19,192 nucleotides of DNA from JAVMKJ01 sp031732875 (GTDB taxonomy: Bacteria; Pseudomonadota; Gammaproteobacteria; Competibacterales; Competibacteraceae). A program made the translations under genes and the position numbers. Under the pieces are notes generated by a model. It saw nothing but the letters and a program-made list of their open reading frames with translations, made no database searches and was not told the DNA's origin. The stretch spans positions 1 to 19,192 of the forward strand of contig JAVMKL010000226.1 of assembly GCA_031732875.1 (NCBI GenBank), given 5' to 3'. Positions 15,500-19,192 of the stretch are shown piece after piece. The stretch's first letter is position 1. The number at the start of each line of letters is the position of its first letter.

Positions 15500-16195
15500 T
15501 CAGGCTGAATGAGCCAGACGGTTCAATGTGGCGGGTTGCAGGAGGGTGATAGCGCCCCGCTCGATCTCCAGCAGGCCCTGCGCGCGCCAGGCGCGCAGTT
15601 GCTTGTTGACGCTCTCGCGGCTGGTCGCGATGAGATTGCCGATTTCCTGTTGCGAGAGCTTGCAGGCGATGCGGATCCCCGCCGGGGTGGTCGAGCCGTG
15701 GGTCGCGGCCAGGTTCAGCAGCAGGCGGGCCAGCCGGGCCGGCAGATTCTGGAAGGCCAGCCGCTCGATGAAATCGCTGTTCGCGCGCAACCGCCCGCAC
15801 AGCACGGCCAGCAGGCGAATCGCGACCTGCGGATGGCGTTCCAGAAACGGGATGAAATCCGAACGGGCCAAGGTGAACAGCACGCATTCTCCGACCGCGA
15901 CGGCGTCGGCGGTACGGTCCTGGCCGTCCAGCAGGGCGATCTCGCCGAGGCATTCGCCGGGGGGGACGAGCGCAAAAACCAGCTCCTTGCCTTCGTCGGA
16001 CACGATGCTGATTTTGACCTGACCCCGCAACACCAGCATCATGCTGTTCCCGGCATCCCCCCGTTGAAAAATCATCTGACCGTCGTGGAAGCGGCGCTCC
16101 CCGCCCAGCATGAGGAGTTGCTCCCGTTCGGCCGCCTCGAGTTGGCTGAATAACCCGAGCTGGGCCAGCGCGGCGCGTTTATCGATGAGAGGCAT
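15500..16195 (-). CDS. Crp/Fnr-family transcriptional regulator
   Basis: A 231-residue cytoplasmic DNA-binding protein. Residues 14-130 form a cyclic-nucleotide-binding beta-roll with the cassette GEIALLDGQDRTADA (Glu85, Arg94). A long dimerisation helix follows, then a winged helix-turn-helix with LSQQEIGNLIATSRESVNKQ at 180-199. The Arg193-Glu194 pair and Lys198 occupy the positions of the CRP base-contacting Arg, Glu and Arg, suggesting a TGTGA-type target. It lacks the N-terminal cysteine cluster of FNR, so an iron-sulphur oxygen sensor is unlikely; the likely ligand is cAMP or another cyclic nucleotide. It lies 66 bases after the full-length exported protein and upstream of the truncated copy, on the same strand. 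No clear Shine-Dalgarno precedes the ATG at 16195. A divergent nucleotide-cyclase gene is close by. Confidence 0.93.
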   Translation of the reverse strand: MPLIDKRAALAQLGLFSQLEAAEREQLLMLGGERRFHDGQMIFQRGDAGNSMMLVLRGQVKISIVSDEGKELVFALVPPGECLGEIALLDGQDRTADAVAVGECVLFTLARSDFIPFLERHPQVAIRLLAVLCGRLRANSDFIERLAFQNLPARLARLLLNLAATHGSTTPAGIRIACKLSQQEIGNLIATSRESVNKQLRAWRAQGLLEIERGAITLLQPATLNRLAHSA

Positions 16196-16214
16196 CGGTT
16201 CGAGCCATCGCGGC

Positions 16215-16247
16215 GAACGGCACGGCGCGCCACGGCGGATGCCGTTC
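16215..16247. promoter_or_regulatory. Inverted repeat just upstream of the Crp-type gene
   Basis: GAACGGCA and TGCCGTTC form an 8-bp stem around a 17-base GC-rich loop, ending 19 bases upstream of the regulator start. It may modulate translation or transcription of the regulator. No T-run follows in the direction of transcription. Confidence 0.35.
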
Positions 16248-16261
16248 CATTTTTCCGGTTC

Positions 16262-16975
16262 CTACAATCCCCCCAGGACGCTCAGAGCCTGCGCCTTGCA
16301 CCCGTTGCTCGCCATCCAGGCTACCAGCGCCGCCGGATTGTCGGGGAGCGAGGGCGACTTGCGAACCTCCAGCGTGACCGGCCGGCTGGTCCGCTGGAGC
16401 AGGTAGCTCTTGCCGTTCTCGAAATAGCGGTCCGGTACCGCCAGCCGGGCCTCGCCGGTCGGCCAGGTGAAACTGGCGAGCCGCGCGCCTTGCGCGTCGG
16501 CCAGCGTGACCTGCTCCGAAGCGGCCGGGTTGCCCCGCCACAGCACGACCGGATCGCCGTACAGGCAACGCGCGCCCGGGTTGTCCATGTCGATCAAATC
16601 GGCGGTTGGCGCCAGGCGTGCGGCGTTCCCCCGCATCGCTCCCAGCATGGAGGTCGACTGTTGTTGTCCCTGCAACAGGCCGGCGATCACGGTCAGGTTT
16701 TCTCCCCGAACGTCGGTCGCGTCGCCGCTCTTTTCCGGAGTTCCGGCATACGGTCCGGTCAGCTTGAGAGTCTTGCCGTCCTCGGCCAGCAGGGTCAGCC
16801 GCGCGCCCTCGGCCAGCTTCACCGGCCGCTTGCCGTCCAGCAGCGTCCCTGGTTGCAGGGAGACACCCTCGGCGGCAACCACCACCCACTGTTGCGCCGC
16901 GACCGGTGGTGACTCCGCCAGCAAAACCAATCCGGCCAGCACCATCAAGATTTTACCGAAACGTCGTTTGTCCAT
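16262..16975 (-). CDS. Exported FecR-like protein, full-length paralogue
   Basis: A 237-residue secreted or periplasmic protein. The signal peptide MDKRRFGKILMVLAGLVLLA ends near VAA-QQ (about residue 27). Residues 28-80 form a FecR-like region (EGVSLQPGTLLDGKRPVKL, then LTLLAEDGKTLKLTGPYAGT). The C-terminal half has PVVLWRG, TWPTGEARLAVPDRY and SYLLQRTSRPVTLEV, like the beta-rich segment often following such domains, and two cysteines (137 and 226) that could form a disulphide. The ATG at 16975 has AAGGTGA about five bases upstream. It is divergent from the CHASE2 cyclase gene (138 bases between starts) and upstream of the Crp-type regulator. I infer a role as an extracytoplasmic signal input or partner to the CHASE2 sensor; no enzymatic motif is visible. 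FecR-like is a structural impression, not a database match. Confidence 0.78.
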   Translation of the reverse strand: MDKRRFGKILMVLAGLVLLAESPPVAAQQWVVVAAEGVSLQPGTLLDGKRPVKLAEGARLTLLAEDGKTLKLTGPYAGTPEKSGDATDVRGENLTVIAGLLQGQQQSTSMLGAMRGNAARLAPTADLIDMDNPGARCLYGDPVVLWRGNPAASEQVTLADAQGARLASFTWPTGEARLAVPDRYFENGKSYLLQRTSRPVTLEVRKSPSLPDNPAALVAWMASNGCKAQALSVLGGL

Positions 16976-17113
16976 TCGGTCACCTTTTCATTGCATCATG
17001 TCAATCCAAACCGGCACCAACCTTGTTCCTGGTTCGTATCCGCCATTCAATCGCGGCTATTCTTAGCGACAAGCTCACAAGCTTAGACGTTCCTCCTGAA
17101 TCTGGAAACCTTC
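16976..17113. promoter_or_regulatory. Divergent promoter region between the exported-protein and cyclase genes
   Basis: These 138 bases must carry the promoters of both divergent genes. TATTCT near 17059 is a weak plus-strand -10 candidate. ACAAGCTC/ACAAGCTT at 17070-17084 is a short direct repeat that also contains AAGCT-CACA-AGCTT. A TCACA half-site at 17075 has no matching left half, so I see no full Crp box here. Confidence 0.4.
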
Positions 17114-19093
17114 ATGACCCAACGCCAAGACTGGCTACCGCTGGTGGCCACCGCCCTGGGGATCGCCATGCTGGCCTGGTTGCTGGTGGAGCGTGGCCCG
17201 TTGCGTCAGGCCGAAAACTGGGTGGCCGACTTGCGGGTGGCGCTGGCGACCCCGCGCCAGCCGCCGCGCGACGATGTGGTGCTGCTTACCATCACCGAGG
17301 ATACGCTGCGACTGTTTCCCTATCGTTCGCCGGTCAACCGGGTTTTTCTCGCCGGACTGGTGGCCGAACTGAATCGAAAGGGGGCGCGGGCCATCGGCCT
17401 GGACATTCTGTTCGACCGTCCCACCGAACCCGCCGCCGACCGGGCGCTGGCGCAAGCCCTGCACGATTCCGCAGCGCCGGTGCTCGTGGCCTACGCCGAC
17501 GGCGAACACCTGATCCCGGAGCAGCAGGATTTTCTCGATCGATTTACCGCCGACTTGCGCCGCGGTTATGCCAACCTTCCACTGGACAACGTCGATGGTG
17601 TGGTCCGCAAGCTGTTTCCGGGCCGAATCGCCCCGAACGGTCGATTCACGCCGGGATTCGCCGTCGCCCTGGCCGGGGTCGCGCCGCCGGACGCCGAGAT
17701 CCCATTGCGCTACCGCGGCCTGGCGCCCGACGTCGCAGCGGACGATCTCGGCAGCACCTTCAGGCATTACCCCGCCCACCTGGCAAATGCCCTGCCCGCG
17801 GCGTGGCTGACGGACAAGATCGTGCTGGTCGGGGCGGAATTACCGACGAGCGGCGACGACATGCGTAAAACGCCGTTCGCCGCCCTGCTCGGCAACCAGA
17901 AGGGGCAGATGCCCGGAGTGATGATTCAGGCGCACGCGCTGGCGCAGTTGCTGGAGGGGCGCCGGTTGCCGGTGTTGCCGCCATGGCAAATCCTCGGCTG
18001 GTATTTCGTGGCCGCCGCGCTGGGCGTCGCCCTGACCCGGCTCGACCGATCGGCCTGGGTAAGTCTCGGCGCCGCCCTTTCCCTGGTGGTCGGCTATTGG
18101 GCGCTGGGATTCTGGTGGTACGGCGAGGGGGGATCGCTGCTGCCGCTGGGGGGGCCTTCGCTGGCGCTGCTGGGCGCGGCCTGGTGGGCGCACGCCTACA
18201 CCAGCCGCCAGGAACATCGTCAGAAGCAGTTCATCAAGGGCGCTTTTGCCCGGTTTCTGCACCCCGATTGGGTGGAGCGGCTGGTGGCGAATCCCGAACT
18301 GTTGCGGGTCCACGGCGAGCGGCGGGAGATATCGGTTCTCTTCAGCGATGTAGCGGGTTTCACCACGGCATCCGAAATCCTGCCACCGACCACTCTGGTG
18401 CACGTGCTGGGCCGCTATATGGAGGGTATGACTCAAATCATCATTGCCCACGGCGGGGTGGTCAATCAATACCTCGGGGACGGAATCATGGCCTTGTTCG
18501 GGGCGCCGGTGCCCCGCGAGGATCATGCCCTGTGCGCCGTGCGCTGCGCTCTGGCGCTCGACGATTTTGCCGAGGAGTTCCGCCTCTGTGCCACCGATTC
18601 CGACGGAGAGCCGGTGGTCTTCGGCCTGACTCGGATCGGGGTTCACACGGGGGACGCGACGGTGGGCAATTTCGGCTCGGCGGCCAAACTCGAGTATGCC
18701 GCCATCGGCGACGTGGTGAACGCGGCCTCCCGGCTGGAGGGTCTCAACCGCTATTTCGGGACCCGCGTCGCGGTCAGCGGGGCGAGTCGGGAACAGTCCT
18801 TGCGCCGGGCTCGTCCCGGCGAGTTGCTGTTCCGGCCCATGGGACGGGTGGTGGTCAAGGGCAAGCAGCAGGAGTTGCCGGTTTTCAATCCTCTGCTGGC
18901 CCGCGACGCCCCGCCGGTTCTGATCAGGGAGTACGCCGCGGCCTACGCCCTGCTGGAGGTTGGCGATCCCCAGGCGGCCGTGCGCCTTACCGCGCTGCGT
19001 TTCCGCTACCCCGACGACCCCTTGCTGGATTTTCACTGGCGGCGGGCACAAGCGGGCGAGTTGACCGCTCTGGTCAAGCTGTCCTCGAAATAG
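17114..19093 (+). CDS. CHASE2-domain class III adenylate/guanylate cyclase
   Basis: A 659-residue inner-membrane sensor enzyme that converts a purine nucleoside triphosphate to its 3',5'-cyclic form. Layout: membrane helix 8-25; extracytoplasmic CHASE2 sensor about 30-285 (DDVVLLTITEDTL, GARAIGLDILFDRP, LTDKIVLVGAELPTSGDD, MPGVMIQAHALAQLLEG); three helices at about 292-309, 315-333 and 343-360; cyclase domain 398-590. The metal-binding Asp412 (LFSDVAGFT) and Asp456 (YLGDGIMALFG) are present, as are Asn536 and Arg540 of the transition-state motif (VVNAASRLE). The two purine-selecting positions are atypical: Gln452 where adenylate cyclases have Lys, and Ala529 where Asp or Thr is usual, so ATP specificity is probable but not assured. 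The start is ATG 17114 with a weak GGAAA upstream. It is divergent from an exported FecR-like protein and near a Crp-type regulator. Confidence 0.92.
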   Translation: MTQRQDWLPLVATALGIAMLAWLLVERGPLRQAENWVADLRVALATPRQPPRDDVVLLTITEDTLRLFPYRSPVNRVFLAGLVAELNRKGARAIGLDILFDRPTEPAADRALAQALHDSAAPVLVAYADGEHLIPEQQDFLDRFTADLRRGYANLPLDNVDGVVRKLFPGRIAPNGRFTPGFAVALAGVAPPDAEIPLRYRGLAPDVAADDLGSTFRHYPAHLANALPAAWLTDKIVLVGAELPTSGDDMRKTPFAALLGNQKGQMPGVMIQAHALAQLLEGRRLPVLPPWQILGWYFVAAALGVALTRLDRSAWVSLGAALSLVVGYWALGFWWYGEGGSLLPLGGPSLALLGAAWWAHAYTSRQEHRQKQFIKGAFARFLHPDWVERLVANPELLRVHGERREISVLFSDVAGFTTASEILPPTTLVHVLGRYMEGMTQIIIAHGGVVNQYLGDGIMALFGAPVPREDHALCAVRCALALDDFAEEFRLCATDSDGEPVVFGLTRIGVHTGDATVGNFGSAAKLEYAAIGDVVNAASRLEGLNRYFGTRVAVSGASREQSLRRARPGELLFRPMGRVVVKGKQQELPVFNPLLARDAPPVLIREYAAAYALLEVGDPQAAVRLTALRFRYPDDPLLDFHWRRAQAGELTALVKLSSK

Positions 19094-19129
19094 GGGACAG
19101 GCTGAAGTGGGGGGTTGAATCTTCCACCC

Positions 19130-19176
19130 GCCCTCACCCGCCCGCCCCCGCTCGCGGGAGCGGGGCGGGGAGGGGT
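19130..19176. repeat. Palindromic repeat downstream of the cyclase gene
   Basis: CCCTCACCC followed by CCCCGCTC, a four-base loop and GAGCGGGG (19146-19165), then CGGGGAGGGG. It is a variant of the same repeat family as the tandem array at 4794. It could end or protect the cyclase transcript, but there is no T-run for a standard terminator. Confidence 0.6.
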
Positions 19177-19192
19177 TGCGTTGTAGCTAAGG

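Noticed and set aside
15500..16195. Assignment of the regulator as FNR (oxygen-sensing)
   Set aside because: There is no N-terminal cysteine cluster for an iron-sulphur centre; Cys82, Cys104, Cys133 and Cys178 are scattered.
17071..17084. Possible Crp box near TCACA upstream of the cyclase
   Set aside because: The left half-site at the required spacing reads TAGCG, not TGTGA.

Overview
The window is GC-rich bacterial chromosome with dense, mostly minus-strand genes. A FadI/FadJ-type beta-oxidation operon, PspA, a Crp-type regulator and many short palindromic repeats of the form CCCCTCTCCC...GGGAGAGGGG point to a gammaproteobacterium. An environmental or metagenome-assembled genome (Competibacter-like) is my guess, not something the sequence proves. 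Two runs of exactly 100 N (5284-5383 and 7009-7108) are scaffold placeholders, and both fall in the same gene.

Layout. (1) 1-3340, minus strand: fadI (thiolase) followed by fadJ (hydratase/3-hydroxyacyl-CoA dehydrogenase), the latter running off the left edge. A perfect 10-bp hairpin lies between them and another lies in the fadI leader. (2) 3611-10508, plus strand: a PspA/IM30 protein followed by one enormous polytopic membrane protein (at least 1967 residues visible). Its hydrophilic linker is made largely of an in-frame 45-bp tandem repeat derived from the genome's palindromic repeats. (3) 10524-12395, minus strand, convergent: an acetyl-CoA hydrolase/CoA-transferase domain fused to a GNAT acetyltransferase. 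(4) 12479-16975, minus strand: a cyclic-nucleotide-binding patatin phospholipase, a small membrane-anchored coiled-coil protein, a truncated exported FecR-like protein, a Crp-family regulator and a full-length paralogue of the exported protein. (5) 17114-19093, plus strand and divergent: a CHASE2-sensor class III nucleotide cyclase.

The right-hand 7 kb reads as a possible cyclic-nucleotide signalling island. It has a membrane cyclase with an extracytoplasmic sensor, two exported proteins that could feed that sensor, a Crp-type regulator with a perfect TGTGA-N6-TCACA box 148 bp past its stop codon, and a patatin lipase whose N-terminal domain carries a textbook cAMP-binding cassette. The neighbouring CoA-hydrolase/GNAT fusion and the fad operon would fit an acyl-CoA or lipid output. 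That functional link is inference from gene order and motifs, not something shown.

The first N gap is flanked by identical 55-bp sequences. Collapsing them restores the reading frame exactly, so that gap is almost certainly an unmerged contig overlap and not missing sequence. The second gap shows no overlap and its true size is unknown.
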